From assembly GCA_033961575.1 (NCBI GenBank), contig CM066741.1:315715-379714 (forward strand): a stretch of 64,000 nucleotides of DNA. Direction: 5' to 3'. Below, piece by piece: positions 44,788-55,924 of this stretch. How positions within the stretch are numbered: the first letter of the stretch is position 1; every line of letters starts with the position of its first letter. The stretch comes from Aselliscus stoliczkanus (lineage: Eukaryota; Chordata; Mammalia; Chiroptera; Hipposideridae). Made by a program: the position numbers and the translations under genes. Under the pieces are notes generated by a model. That model was given only the letters and a program-made list of their open reading frames with translations, was not told the DNA's origin and ran no database searches.

Positions 44788-45105
44788 CTTGGCCCTTGAA
44801 CAATGCGGGGGTCACAGGCACCAGGCCCCCCACCCTGATGAAAACCAGTATGGAACTTCAGACTCCCCACACCTTGAGCTACCCCTCGCTATTCACCAGG
44901 GATGGGATCCGGGAGCCTGGCAGACACCGATATCCCTGACGCTTAAGCCCCTGTATGAAACGCACGAATGGATGCACACAGCCGGCCCGGCCAACGGTGA
45001 CACCCAGCGGCGGCGCAGACCTAGCACAGGGGTTTCCTGAAAACCACGTCTGAGTGGACCAGAACACACATGGTTCTCACGTTGTGTTGTTTGTTCCAGG
45101 GCTGG
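44788..45105. repeat. DNA-transposon relic, Tigger-like
   Basis: The left end reads 'cccttgaacaatgcgggggt' and then 'caggcaccaggccccccacc', with 'ggaacttcagactccccaca' further on. The right end reads 'gttgtgttgtttgttccagg'. Together they resemble a widespread mammalian element whose ends are inverted 'cccttgaacaacgcgg' words. The interior is diverged and subfamily is unassigned. Confidence 0.55.
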
Positions 45106-45211
45106 TGGCAGCACCAAAGGGGGTGATGGGTAATTTGTTTGCTCTTTACTGCCTGCATTGACTAACAGTGGACATGTGTAATTTGGGTCTATTTGCATTA
45201 CTTTGTAATAG

Positions 45212-45233
45212 CAACACACACACACACACACAT
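45212..45233. repeat. Short (CA)n microsatellite
   Basis: About nine CA dinucleotides in aacacacacacacacacaca. Confidence 0.95.
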
Positions 45234-45980
45234 CCTGACACTGTCACGCCTCCTGGACTCTCATGTCAGAGCTCGTCCCCTTTCTAACGTGAGGTCTGAT
45301 GGGCCAGGGCTGCAGACTCCTGTCACTGAGCCCCAGGTTCCTCATCCGCCAAATCTGACCCCTGTGACCTTTTACAACCAGTGGCCGTGGGTGGGGGAGC
45401 CGTGCAACTTTCACACTGGACCTGAAGAGGGCGGCAGCTTCCACCCACACAGCTTGGAACCCTGACCTTGGTACCCGGGCTCCAGGCCTGAGGACACCAA
45501 GAAGCCACATGGAGAATGAGGCCTCCTTCCTCAGCTCGGCTGACTGCCCCGCCAGCATCTGCTCACCATCTGAGCAAGGCCATTCTGGAACGTCTCGCTT
45601 CCCTGTGGTTCCCCATCAACACACCCGAGGGACCATGTCGTCAGGTCACAGAATTGCGAGAGATAGTCACTTGCTTTACACAGCTATGTTTTGGTGGGTA
45701 AGCATGTTTGGTGCACGTAAGCAGAAAACTAAGCTAGGAATGTGAACTTCTACTGCGATTCTTAAAAAACATGTTTCTATGGTGTTTCTCTTTTCCTCGC
45801 CGTGGCTCAGGCCCACTCTGGACTCAGTGGGGAAAGGGGACCGCAGTATGTTCAGCTGCCACTCAACCTCTGCTCACAGGAAGCAATTCTGCAAATCACC
45901 TCTGACACAGTCTGGCGGAACCCAAATAAAGTCACAGATTGGGCGATGCGAGGATGACACGAATACCTGTCAGACGACAC
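45234..45980. other. Single-copy DNA, no gene seen
   Basis: Nothing recognised; short frames only. Confidence 0.4.
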
Positions 45981-45982
45981 AA

Positions 45983-46330
45983 TGAAGTTTAACAAGGATG
46001 AATGCAAGGCCCTGGATTTGTATTACAAAACCAGCTGCCCAAGGACATATGGCTTGGCAGAGACACACATCTAAAATGCAGCTTTAGGGTTTTTTACACT
46101 AAGTTTGTAAGTATTACGACAAGTGCTGAGGGTACCAAAGAGTCTCAGGTGGTGGATGCTCTTGATAGAAACACGCAGAGTAAGGACAGCCAGACACTGA
46201 CTCTAATGGGGTCAGACCACACGTGGAAAATTCCATTTTGCCCAAAGCACTTGAAAAGTGAACCAGACAAGCTGGATTACATTCTGGGGAGAGTGACAAG
46301 CCAGAACTACACGACTTTCCATTCAGAACT
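45983..46330 (+). repeat. CR1/L3-type LINE relic
   Basis: The start 'atgaagtttaacaaggatga' and 'atgcaaggccctggatttgt' translates to MKFNKDECKALDL, like the FN-DKCKVLHLG stretch in the C-terminal part of CR1-clade reverse-transcriptase proteins. 'ggggtcagaccacacgtgga' matches the VRPHLEYC codons further on, and 'gacaagctggattacattct' with 'ggggagagtgacaagcc' matches the DKLE-VQRRAT codons. Multiple stops show it is a long-dead copy. Confidence 0.55.
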
Positions 46331-46419
46331 GCTTTGCAATAACGAGTGTAGAGGTGCCTAGTTCTGAGGATTTGGAAACAGCGATGGTGTGTCTTGATTC
46401 CATCCACGCACTGAACAGA

Positions 46420-46870
46420 GATACTCACCAAATGCCTCCCGGGTCCCCAGTGATCAAAGTGTTAGAGAGGGAACAATGAGTTCCTGCCATCTGGTAGCTT
46501 GTATTTGCGATAAAACCAAGGAAACCAACAAGATAATTGGGGAGGTATGTGTTACGAAACAAATAAATAGGCTTGACGGGTCGAAGGTGTCTGTGGGACC
46601 GAAAGGCTTTATACCGGTCACTCAGAGAAAGCCTCTGCACGGGCTGACACTGGAAATGAGACTGAACTCAGGAGAAGAACGTTATGTGCTTGGGGAGTAC
46701 CTTCCCAGGCCACAGAAGCGGATGGTGGAAATAGGCCCCAGTTGGGACAAGCTGCATGTTTAAAAAAAAAAAAAAAAAAAAAACCCAGAGAAAAAGCCAG
46801 TGTGGCTGGAGCATAATGAGATGGGGAGAGTGGTGTGAGCTAGAATTGATCCCATGGGCATGCCTGTCCT
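46420..46870 (-). repeat. L2 LINE, antisense, with internal A22 run
   Basis: The plus strand is L2 complement: 'gagttcctgccatctggtag', 'cttccggccac'-like segments, 'ctcagagaaagcctctgcac', 'tgggacaagctgcatgtttaa', and after the A-run 'gccagtgtggctggagcata' and 'atgagatggggagagtggtg'. The 22-A run at 46762-46783 interrupts the L2 in place of its short A-rich part. It is therefore a microsatellite-like expansion or a removed insertion's tail. Confidence 0.7.
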
Positions 46871-47980
46871 GAATTTAAAGGCTCACCTGTCCTCAACACG
46901 TCATTGTCCTGTCATGTTTTGGATCTGGAAGTCAGGCTTGGGGCTTCGCAAATGTGACTCTGCTGTAGAGAAGATACACGGAAATGGACCTGAGGGGCAG
47001 CCTTAGGGATGCTTCCGTTTCCCTGGGCGCATCTGCAGCTCTCGGGGAAGCTGGCGTGGGGCATCTGGGCGGGGTCAGGGTGTGTGTATCCCCAACAGGT
47101 TGCAAGATGACCTTGGTAGGTGGAAAATATAGAGGATTGTTCAGCTCAGCCAAAGGCAGAGTTTTCTGATTTACATCCATGTCCAATGAGAGAATCTGCC
47201 TTGGTAGGTAATGAGTTTCTCATGATAGGAAACGTCCAACGAAGTCTGGATACTGCCTGAGGTTACAGCAGTTGGAAAGCCTGCGGCGGACACTGGACCG
47301 GTCAGTAGTTCCCGAAGGGCAGGGTGCGTGCCCCTGGCTGGCAATGGTGGGCGTGCCGCTGACGAGCATTGCGCCGGGCAGGAAGCGGCCCTTGCTTCTC
47401 AGTTTCCCCTCAATTATCCCACTTTTGTCAAGGAGTACACCTCATTCGTCTCTAATGCCTAACACGTGCTTTGTATCCCTTTTTGTAAAAGGGAATAAAT
47501 CCTTAGATGAACACTCATGAGCAGGTAACAGTATCTTGCAAGACTTTAAAACTTTATTTGCTCTCATTGTATTTATATTTAAGGCGAGCGATGTGGAGTT
47601 TATGTTTATGGCAGTAATCTAAAGCTACCTTTATAAATAAATAACATTATTAAAGGCTTATTTTGATGTTAAGAGGAATCCTCTGCATGTGGGCATGGGT
47701 GCTGCACGGCATGGACTGACCGTAACCGTGGGGAAAGTCACAGTCGTGCTAAGATCACAACTGCCATTCGGGAAACTCTGAGTACAGAGAGGCCTCCCCG
47801 TCCTTTAGATGCCACAAAACAGAGAAGAGTTTTACCTGCTTTGCTGATTTTCCAGGACAAAGTCAACCCTTTTCAAGAAAGCAGAGCGCGAGGACTCGGT
47901 GATGCACGCCCGGCTGAGGGGAAGGGTCATCTCCACGGAGTTTCAGCCCCACTCTCCACTGTCTCTCTCAGCTGCAAGGG
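46871..47980. other. Single-copy DNA with AT-rich conserved-element-like block
   Basis: Block 47520-47670 is described separately. No exon recognised. Confidence 0.4.
47520..47675. promoter_or_regulatory. Candidate AT-rich regulatory block with caudal/HOX-type cores
   Basis: It contains TTTATTTG, TATTTATATTTAAGG, GTTTATGTTTATGGC (two TTTATG words at about 47599-47610) and CTTTATAAATAAATAAC. TTTATG/TTTATT are caudal/posterior-HOX cores. The block matches no repeat I know. AT-richness alone makes such words frequent. Confidence 0.2.
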
Positions 47981-47984
47981 TCAG

Positions 47985-48400
47985 AAAACCCAGCTGTGAC
48001 GGTCAATGTCACAGGTCAACTGGCCAGATTACTGTAAGCAGGTGTTTGGTCAGTGCCCATCTGGCGTTGCTGGGAAGTTACTTTTACATGCGATTAACAG
48101 TCAAAATCAGCAGCCTTTACGTAGAGCAGATTGGCTTCCACAATATGGGGGGGCCTCACCCAATCAGTTGAAGGCCTTATGAGCAAAGATAGCAGATTCC
48201 TGAAAAAGAAGGAATTCTGCCTCTAGATGCGACATAGAGGTTCTGCCTAAGTTTCCAACTTTCAGACTCATGACTGAGACAGCAAGCTCTGCCCGGATGT
48301 CCAGGCTGCCAGCCTGCCCTGCAGATTTCAAATGTCCCAGCCCCCACCGTCATGAGAGCCAATTCCTTAAAATACAATTTTCTCTTTCTCTATAGATGTC
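47985..48400 (+). repeat. Solo-LTR-like ancient repeat
   Basis: The phrases 'gtcacaggtcaactggccag', 'gattggcttccacaatatgg', 'gggcctcacccaatcagttg', 'aaggccttatgagcaaagat', 'ggaattctgcctctagatgc', 'gccagcctgccctgcagatt' and 'gagccaattccttaaaatac' follow a common mammalian LTR-like repeat that ends near a polyadenylation-like signal. The subfamily is not assigned and no viral gene is attached. Confidence 0.8.
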
Positions 48401-48404
48401 AGAA

Positions 48405-48890
48405 TAGCTACCTTCTATCTAATTTTCCCTATGTACGTATGTAAATATATGTCAAACAGTAACAGAAACCTTCGAGGAATTTATTGTTTTGTGCTACTGG
48501 TCATATGGAGGTGAGCTTCAGGCAATACTTGATCCTGGGCCTCCAACGATCGCATGAACGTTTAGGGTTACTGACTTCTGGGCTCCGGTTTCTGACTGTA
48601 GACCCATCATCAGCCTCTACATGGTGGCCCGTGGCAGCGGCAGGCGGCCTGCACCTGTCCACGTCCGAGTAAAAGTGAAGACAGCATCTCACTAACCACC
48701 TGGTGAGGCCTCTGCATCCAGTGAATCCCATGCTCAGCCCTGAGCTGACCACTGAGGTCAGGGAACGGGCCACACCGATTCCGGTGGCCTGAGAATGTAG
48801 GGGCTGTCTCCCCGAAAGGAAGGAATTCAGGGCATCACTATCAAACTGGGGGGGCAGCCTGGGACGGGAGTGACAGAGCCCCATCTCACC
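48405..48890. other. Single-copy DNA, no gene seen
   Basis: Nothing recognised. Confidence 0.35.
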
Positions 48891-48894
48891 AGTA

Positions 48895-49032
48895 ATTCTC
48901 TGATACAAATGTGCAGAGAACCGCCTGGGGGCTGGTTAAAATGAAGACTGATTCATTAGGGCTGCGATGCAGCTTGAATTCTGAATCTCTGATACTGCTG
49001 GTCCGTGGCCCACACTGAGTACCAGGCCACCA
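48895..49032 (+). repeat. MER5-like hAT MITE relic
   Basis: It reads 'gaaccgcctgggggctggtt' and 'aaaatgaagactgattcatt', then 'gatactgctggtccgtggcc' and 'cacactgagtaccaggcc'. The second pair matches the MER5 'gctgctggtccgtggaccac' and 'actttgagtagcaagg' words. Confidence 0.75.
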
Positions 49033-50045
49033 GACGATACATGGCTGGCGGCCATTCCTGATTACAGGGAGACCAAGGGGAGAGGGAGGCTCCGCCTCCA
49101 CATGGCATGTCACCAGCCACCCGGTCACGGCCAGGCCCACATCCCAGAGGAAGTGTGTCCCCTTCCTGCCGGCTGGAGACGAGCACAAAAAGGCAGTCAG
49201 GCCCATGAAGGAACCTATGCCTGCCCTGGGCTGCTCGGTCCTGCCTGCTCGGTGCTGCCTGGGGTAAGGACAGATAAAAACATCCCTGTGACTTGCATGC
49301 TTTTGCACAGAAGTCTGCATTTCTCAAGGTTTACACAATTCACTGCTGGATCAGAGAAACGGCTCAGGGCAACTGTTTGTATTCCATGAGTGAGACTCAC
49401 CGGAAAAAAACAGAGGTCAAGGTTGGGTCATATGATTTCATGGTTGAAGACTTTAGCCGATGCTGCACACTTCTCAGAGAAGGTGTTCGTTGCTGTAGGG
49501 GAAATTTGAACTTTCTTGGACAAAGGAGACCAAAGTCTTTTACTTTTTAAATGCCATGTTCGTCTTTCAGCCAAAGGCTTACAGTCAGTCTCCTGCATCT
49601 GAATTTCAAAGAGTGCAGGGTTAGGGGGGAGGGGTACCTGTCGTGAGAGTATATAGAGCCTTATAGAAAATGTCTACAACTGGATAAGCTGTTCCAAGTT
49701 ATAAGCCAGACAACCAATACTGATTCAATCAGGGTTTTACTATAACAAGAAATAGTTTATTTTTGTCATGAGGGGAATTCAATTCATCTTTTTATGGTTG
49801 ATCCAATTCTCAGATATTGACCACAGTGATTGCCAAACAAATAAGTCAGTAAGTACAAACAATTCTGTATTCTCAGTATTCTGACAGCAGTGGCAATTTA
49901 TGTCACAGGACCTGGTATGACTTGCAATTTCCCACCACATTTCACAGAGGGACATTGGGTTCATGGTATGGGGTGGGGTTGAGGGCTCAAGCCACATAGC
50001 CTAGCTTCTTAGTATTATCTACCTGAGTCGGAAATCTCCCTGCGA
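49033..50045. other. Single-copy DNA, no gene seen
   Basis: Two 123-144-codon minus frames overlap each other at 48886-49327 and cross the MER5 relic. They have no recognisable domain. The rest is AT-richer and unassigned. Confidence 0.4.
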
Positions 50046-50049
50046 AAAG

Positions 50050-50135
50050 TATTGGGTTGTTGGATAAGTCATGACGCATTTTTGCAACAAAAAAACATAG
50101 AAAAAATACGTCATGATGTTTCCGATAACCCAATA
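50050..50135. mobile_element. Mariner-type MITE, 82 bp
   Basis: The element 50052-50133 lies between TA dinucleotides (50050-50051 and 50134-50135), the mariner target. Its ends are inverted repeats: left 'ttgggttgttggataagtca' and then tgacgca; right, read on the other strand, 'ttgggttatcggaaacatca' and then tgacgta. The centre is gcatttttgcaacaaaaaaac. It carries no transposase and would need one in trans. The low divergence of the ends from the common 'tattgggtt' mariner start suggests it is younger than the MIR, L2 and MER5 relics around it. Confidence 0.88.
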
Positions 50136-50309
50136 TTTTGAAACAATGTGGGTTTATTTCTAAAATATCTTACTTGATTTCATTTAATCATTTGATTTTT
50201 AAGTTCATCCACATGTTCATGTATTGCGTTCTAAGATGAAACCAAATCTATTATGGAAAACATCATTAATCAGGAAGATTTGGGTATTTCTTTGACTGAA
50301 TACACCTTC

Positions 50310-50425
50310 CATGAGGGCAGGGAAGGTTGGTTTTGTCCAATATGGATCTCTACTGGCTAGAAGAGTGCCTGGCCCGTATGAGGCATTTGTCTGTGTTATT
50401 AAATGAGTGAAATAAAAATGTGTGT
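50310..50425 (+). repeat. L2 LINE 3' end
   Basis: It reads 'ccttccatgagggcagggaa', 'ggttggttttgtccaatatg', 'gaagagtgcctggcccgtat' and 'gtgttattaaatgagtgaa', the L2 terminus. Confidence 0.8.
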
Positions 50426-50569
50426 GCAAAGGAACAGAGGCATAAAATGCCTGGTGTGTTTCAAAAGGGGCAAAGGTTTTGCTACAAATAAAGTAATAAA
50501 CCCAATGGTGGGGGAAGGTAAGAGAGGTAAGTATGAAAAGGAAGGATGAGCTAGAATATAATGTGACTA
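50426..50569. other. Short unassigned stretch
   Basis: Nothing recognised. Confidence 0.3.
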
Positions 50570-51010
50570 TGTCAGACCCTTTTGGTTGCAAATGGCAAAA
50601 CACAATTAAATTGGTTTAAGCATAAAAGAAGTAGTATTGGTACATGAAACTGAAAAATACAGGACTAGCTTCAGGCATGGCTAGATCTAGGTGTTGTCCA
50701 TATAAATCTTGGCTCAATTTCTTCCAACTTGTTTTTCTTTCCACACAGGCACCCCTAGAGGCGAAAGGGTGGCATCAGCAGCCCTAAGCTTACATCCTCC
50801 TAGTTGAGGGGTCCCACAGGAAACAGACACCTGCTCACCCACGGTTTGTACAAAACACTAGGGTCTGATGCTTGTTGTTGCTGGGCTGTAGCCCAGGCTA
50901 GGTCACGTGCCCATTCTCTGGCCAATCAGTGTAGCCCAGGGAGTACAGCATCTCAGTGGCCTTCCTGGATCATGCTGTTTCTCAGCAGCCTGGAAGTGTG
51001 ACCTGTCCTA
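50570..51010 (+). repeat. Ancient interspersed repeat, family X copy 1
   Basis: It reads 'ttggttgcaaatggcaaaac', 'aattaaattggtttaagcat', 'ggctagatctaggtgttgtc', 'gaggggtcccacaggaaac' and 'tctctggccaatcagtgtag'. The second copy in the window (57165-57620) shares the same order. I know the phrases from many mammalian genomes but cannot name the family. Confidence 0.65.
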
Positions 51011-51069
51011 CCCAAATGTGACAGGGACTGAGTTTGGGAGAAGTCGGGATTCTTAAAGGAATACTAGAT

Positions 51070-51370
51070 TAAGCAACCACACCAAAAAAACACCAGAAAA
51101 CTATAGCATGCTGCATGATCCTACTTATACAAAATTCTACAAAACGCAAACTACGATAATCTACAGTGACGGAAGATCAGTGGATGCTGCACATGGGAGA
51201 AACAGAGGAGGGACAAGAGGCAAGAGAAAACGTTTGCGGCAATAGACATGTTTGTAGTCTTGACTGTGTCCGAGTATATCCACATGTCAAAGTTGATCAA
51301 ATTACATACTTCAAACACATGCCATTTATTGTATGTCATTCATGCTTCAATAAAGGTAGTAAACATTGTA
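51070..51370 (+). repeat. L1 LINE 3' end, sense
   Basis: It reads 'tgcatgatcctacttataca' and 'aaattctacaaaacgcaaac', 'ataatctacagtgacggaag', 'atcagtggatgctgcacatg', and ends 'tgtatgtcattcatgcttca' and 'ataaaggtagtaaacattg', the L1M-type 3' UTR and terminus. Confidence 0.88.
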
Positions 51371-52600
51371 AAAACAGGAAGGATTACAAAACAGTTGTCT
51401 GTGACAGGCCACAAAGCAATTGAGAGTAGGCACAAGTTTGTAACCGGAAGAATAAAATAATTATGGGTTTTAAGATCATTATGGAAGCTGTAAGGAGAAA
51501 GTATTGGGTGACAATACTCAGGGAAGAAACAAGGAGACTGATTATGAGGCAGCGGGATGCTTTCTGGGCCTCATCGTACGTCTCTCACCCATCTTGTGCT
51601 TGAGGCTTTGCGGTGGCAGCCAGCTGTGTGCAGCTGTAATGTGACGGCGCCTCAGCTCCACCGTACCTCTCCTTTCTGCCCCCATCTTGTATGGATAATA
51701 TGTGGCCAAGGCTGGGGAGTCTGCAATAGCCAGCCTAGCAGTCAAGCATGCCCACCCTGAAGTGCATGGGAGCCGGCCCCCATGGAAGCAGATTCAAGCC
51801 CAAGGACGCTTCCTGCCCCGTCCCCTGGACGGTGATTCCTTGTCATCCTCTCAGCAGCTCCGCAGAGGTGCCACCTGGATGCAGCACCAGCAGCCCACAG
51901 CGAGACCAGCTCCACCCTGCCCTCCTCAGGCCGCTCTCCCCTTCGCTCTTTCACTTGCCCTGAACCACTTCCTCCAGTAAACTCCCAACATGTGGCTTTC
52001 CAGGGGCTCGGGGACCCTGGACAGGGCAGTCTGAGTGAGCGGTGCTGGAGCCTGACCTAAGGCAATGGTGCTTTCAATGTAGACGCAGACAAATGCTTCT
52101 CCAAAGGGGATCAGACTGGGAGGGTGGGGAGATCGCACCCAGCTAACTCATCCAGGAAATCAGCAGAACCCAGTGGAAACCCAAAGATGGGATGGTCATT
52201 TCACTAAGAAAAATACAGTGTTAGAACTAGGGAGGCCTCTCAACTCGGAGAAGGAGTTAATATTTTGGTTTGCTGGACATTTAAATTGTGCACAATTTAA
52301 TTGAGATTCATTTCTCAGGGCCTGTGATCTTCTGTCGGCTCATTTACTGACAAGTCAGGTGGTTGGTGCTGACTGTCAGGGGTTCCTCACCCACGGCTGG
52401 GTCCCAGGGCTCAGGAACGGAGGTGGCAAGTTCTGCAGTGACATTCTACTGGTCGAGGCAGTCGCAGAAGTCCACCTACACTCAAGAGAAGGGACCACAG
52501 GCCTGATATTTTCACAGAAATTTGTCAATGTCACGGGGTTCCTGTGTTCATTTTCTGTTGCCGCCGTATGACCACAGGGTAGCGGCTTTACATCGCTAAC
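51371..52600. other. Single-copy DNA, no gene seen
   Basis: Overlapping frames of 65-92 codons at 51540-52140 have no recognisable domain. Nothing else is assigned. Confidence 0.4.
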
Positions 52601-52604
52601 CCTG

Positions 52605-52860
52605 CAGGTAGGCTATCCAGCCACATCGTTACATTTTTCTAGCAGCCACATTTATGAAAGTAAAAAGAAACAGGTAAAATTAATTTTAATAGTATATTGA
52701 GTTTAACCCAACATTCTCCAAATTTTACGATTTCAGCATGGACGCAACATACTAACAATTACTGAGATAACTTACACTTTTGTACTAAATCTTCACAAGT
52801 CAGTGGGTGTTTTACACATACATTGGTCCTAATGTGGACTGGTGGCTTCCACAAATCTAC
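52605..52860 (+). repeat. Ancient AT-rich interspersed repeat, unassigned
   Basis: The phrases 'ttttctagcagccacattta', 'agaaacaggtaaaattaatt', 'aacccaacattctccaaatt' and 'gatttcagcatggacgcaac', followed by 'caagtcagtgggtgttttac', are those of a common old mammalian repeat. Family not named with confidence. Confidence 0.55.
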
Positions 52861-54135
52861 ACAATGGGCTGACGTCGCACATGACCAAGAGCCAAAGCGT
52901 CCCTGCAGGGAGGCTGCTCGGTCGTGGGGCTGGTCCCTCCAGCTTGTCTGGGGTTCACGCTGCTCCCGAGTCAGGAGCAGGTGAAGGGCGCAGACGGCAG
53001 GTGACTCCAGGCTGAGGCGGCGACCGAGGGTCCTCAGTCCCGCACCTGACGTGGGGCCGCTCCCTTTGGTGGAGACAGTGAGGACCTGGGAGCTAGAGGC
53101 TGACGGCTCCACTCTGAAAACTGAACTTCCACGCCTGCTTTCTCCCTCCAGGGCAGGCCCAGCAGGTGGCGGATGACAAGGCTTGGCGTCAGTGTCCTCT
53201 GCCGTCCTGAACATCGGTGTAACCAATCCTATGCCGCAGAAATGTAAGCTCCGGGTGGCAGGTCCTTTCCCACGCTTCCAGCACAGGACACATTCCTGGG
53301 AAACACTCCCTCCTTCTTCTGGGCCTGACAAACGTTCACTGTCCTCAGAAAACTCTTCCAGCACCACAAGTGGACGCTGTTCCCATTCCAGACGCCTTCT
53401 ATCAGACCGCTCACCACTTCTGCCAGGATGGCTCCTTCATGTCTCTGCCACCGCCAGTCTACTGTTACATTTTCCAAGGAAAAGACCCTGCCATCCATCT
53501 CTTCAGTCTCTGAGACTATCACAGGCTCTCCCCAGAAGTCATGGGGCTCCTTGGCTCATTACACGGAAGGAAGCTAACTGGCCTGGATGGGGGAGCAAAT
53601 GTGTGACCTCACGGCTTCTTTGTCCATGTGCGGTGCAGGGTGCCCGGGGCTGAAAGCAGGGCCACCGGACAACACACCCCTGTGGCTGGCCAGAGGAGAC
53701 CTAGCCGTATTCTGCCCAGAAGGGAATCAGTGAAGCTCCCGGCCCTTTACTTCTCACAACAGACTTTCTGAGACGCAGAAAGAAGAGCCTCTAAGCAGGT
53801 GATTTCTGTGTGCTCCTGATGAGGACTTCAAATGGATCTTGGCAAAGAGAATGTCATCTCTCTGCCTGTCCCCTTGTCTCAGAGAAAAAGTACGGAAAGG
53901 AGGGTTTCAAACAGACCAGAGAAGATACACGAGGTATTTGCGAGGAGAACAGGACACAGGGGGGCCATCCTGGGGTAAAACCAGGTGACTCTCCAGCCCA
54001 ATAATAAAGGCCCACCCATGTACTGCACCGCCTCCCCTCTGAGCTGCCTGTTGCTTGTCCCCATCTCTCACCACGGCACCCTTCATCCCCTGGAACACCC
54101 CGATTTCATATGCACCACTCCCACAATGACACTGG
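52861..54135. other. GC-rich single-copy DNA, no gene seen
   Basis: A 202-codon minus frame (52759-53367) starts inside the old repeat above and overlaps a 156-codon plus frame (53183-53653). Neither shows a domain. I do not call either a gene. Confidence 0.4.
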
Positions 54136-54139
54136 CTGT

Positions 54140-54870
54140 TACTCATTTTTCATGTATTTACAGAGCACATACTATTTGCCTGAGAGTGTCCTCCGTTCTG
54201 AGGAAGCAGAAATAAATCAGACAGGGTCCCAGCCCTTAAAAAGCTCATGTTCTAGAAGGAAAACAGATATAAAACCATGAAATTATAATCTACTGTCAGA
54301 AATACAGTGACAGAGATGGCTATGAGACCTACTGGTGGCACAGAAGGCAGCGGTGTTCACTGTGTCGCTTTGTCATTCACTGAACACAGGCACCATCAAG
54401 AGCTGTGTGCTGCACCAGGCCCTGGGGTCACAGCACTGAGCAGAACTGTCCCAGGTGCTACTGTGAGAGGTCCCTAAGCTGATAAGCCTGGACTGTTCCA
54501 AGCTGTGAAGAGAGAACAGTGTGGCTAGGCCTTAGTGGTCACAGGGCAGTCACCTAAACCGAGATGGCAGGGCTGGGCCACACATGAAGGGCTGTGTAGG
54601 AAATGCCAAGCTATCGGTCTTTCTTTTTTCCCCTGGATGCATAGTTTTAAGCCAGGGAGCAACAGAATATGGTTTGCTTTTGCAAGACTCTTCTGACTGC
54701 TATGCAGTGGACAGTTTGGGGGGGAGATGGTGGAGGGTAGAAGCAAAGTTGAGATTTGAAGCCCAGGGGTCAGTTGAGAAGTTGGCATGATCATTTAAGT
54801 GAGAAATTATGGCACATGAGACTTGGAAACGACAGTGAAGGTGGAGAGAGGAAGATGGGTGGAAAGGCAT
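54140..54870 (-). repeat. L2 LINE, antisense, about 0.7 kb
   Basis: The plus strand runs as L2 complement: 'tatttacagagcacatacta', 'gacagggtcccagcccttaa', 'aaagctcatgttctagaagg', 'acatgaagggctgtgtagga', 'ttaagccagggagcaacaga', 'gactcttctgactgctatgc' and 'gtggacagtttggggg'. It is the longest L2 in the window. Confidence 0.85.
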
Positions 54871-55170
54871 CCGTTCTCCAGGCCTACCATGAGGCAGGGA
54901 TGAGCACGGAGAATCCTGGGAGAGGGAAAACGTGTAGGAAGCACAGAGGCACGAAACAGCAGCAGGCACGTCGTCATCTCCCTTGTCACCAAGAGCAGCA
55001 AATTGCACCAGAGCTTCACAGACACCCCGCCACCCCCCAAACACCATCACCACCGTCTGCACACCCACTTTACATTTAGTCTCCCACAGCCTGTCCACCT
55101 CCTGTCACGGAAACGGGCACAGAGTGATGCCTTCGTGTACAGTACAAATCAGAGCAGTTAACAGAATGGA
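54871..55170. other. Single-copy DNA, no gene seen
   Basis: Nothing recognised. Confidence 0.35.
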
Positions 55171-55174
55171 GTCC

Positions 55175-55365
55175 TTACCCATCTGCAGGATTCTAAGTGT
55201 TTCACATATCAAGCAATTCAGTGCGCACGTCGTGCAAGGAGCTGCTGTTACTATTATGACCACACTTAGGGAGGTTCAGTAACTTGCCCAAATCACACTG
55301 CTCTGAGTGGCAGAGCTGGAACTCTGCCTCAAGTCTGGTTCCAGAGCCCCAGCTCTCACCCATTT
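55175..55365 (-). repeat. MIR SINE, antisense
   Basis: The plus strand reads 'gctgctgttactattatgac', 'cacacttagggaggttcagt', 'aacttgcccaaatcacactg', 'ctctgagtggcagagctgga' and 'tctggttccagagcccc', the reverse complement of MIR. Confidence 0.92.
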
Positions 55366-55599
55366 TCTACATTCACATCCACAGTCATCTTGATATTATG
55401 AGTGAATGAATGAATGTTCTCCCAGGAACGACTGGGTATCCTAGGACGCAGGGGGTCTTTTCTGAGTTCCCAGCCACATTTGCGTGGGCCACAAACATGC
55501 ACAGCTGGTGTGGGGAGACTCAGGCCCCAGGAGGGCACCTCCTTTTCCCTTTCAGGTCTTGGCAATTTTATTCCACCGCTGTCATCAATTTTATGTGTC

Positions 55600-55865
55600 C
55601 CCTCCATGCATAATGATAATACTAATAACCTATATTTGTGCAGTCCACATAATACCTTAGGTTTGCAAGGAAGCTTCAAGATGATCAACTCTAACACAGT
55701 CAGCACCTATGTCCCCTGCCTGGATGTTACCTTGCTCAATTCTCACAAGCACTCCAGGTAGGCTGCACTGCAGTCCTCCTCTCAGGACAGAGGGAGGAAG
55801 TAGGAATGACTTACCCAGGGTTGGCGCGAGTAAAGGACAGGGCTGGCATTCTTTACAAACCGTCA
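55600..55865 (-). repeat. MIR SINE, antisense
   Basis: The plus strand reads 'ctcacaagcactccaggtag', 'ctctcaggacagagggagga' and 'agtaggaatgacttacccag', then 'gttggcgcgagtaaaggac', preceded by 'cataataccttaggtttgca'. This is antisense MIR order, more diverged than the copy at 55175. Confidence 0.7.
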
Positions 55866-55924
55866 CCTTTACAAAGTGATATGGTGTGGCAGGCATGACA
55901 ACATGCTGACTGTCCCTGGTATGC

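Noticed and set aside
46762..46783. Poly-A tail of a processed pseudogene
   Set aside because: Sequence on both sides is antisense L2, and no coding retrocopy or duplication is present.
42150..48400. Endogenous retrovirus with coding genes between the two LTR-like repeats
   Set aside because: The two LTR-like repeats (42150 and 47985) belong to different families, and the DNA between them holds MIR, L1 and L2 relics and no gag-, pol- or env-like frame.
52759..53367. 202-codon minus frame
   Set aside because: Its 3' end lies in an old interspersed repeat and a long plus frame overlaps it; no domain seen.
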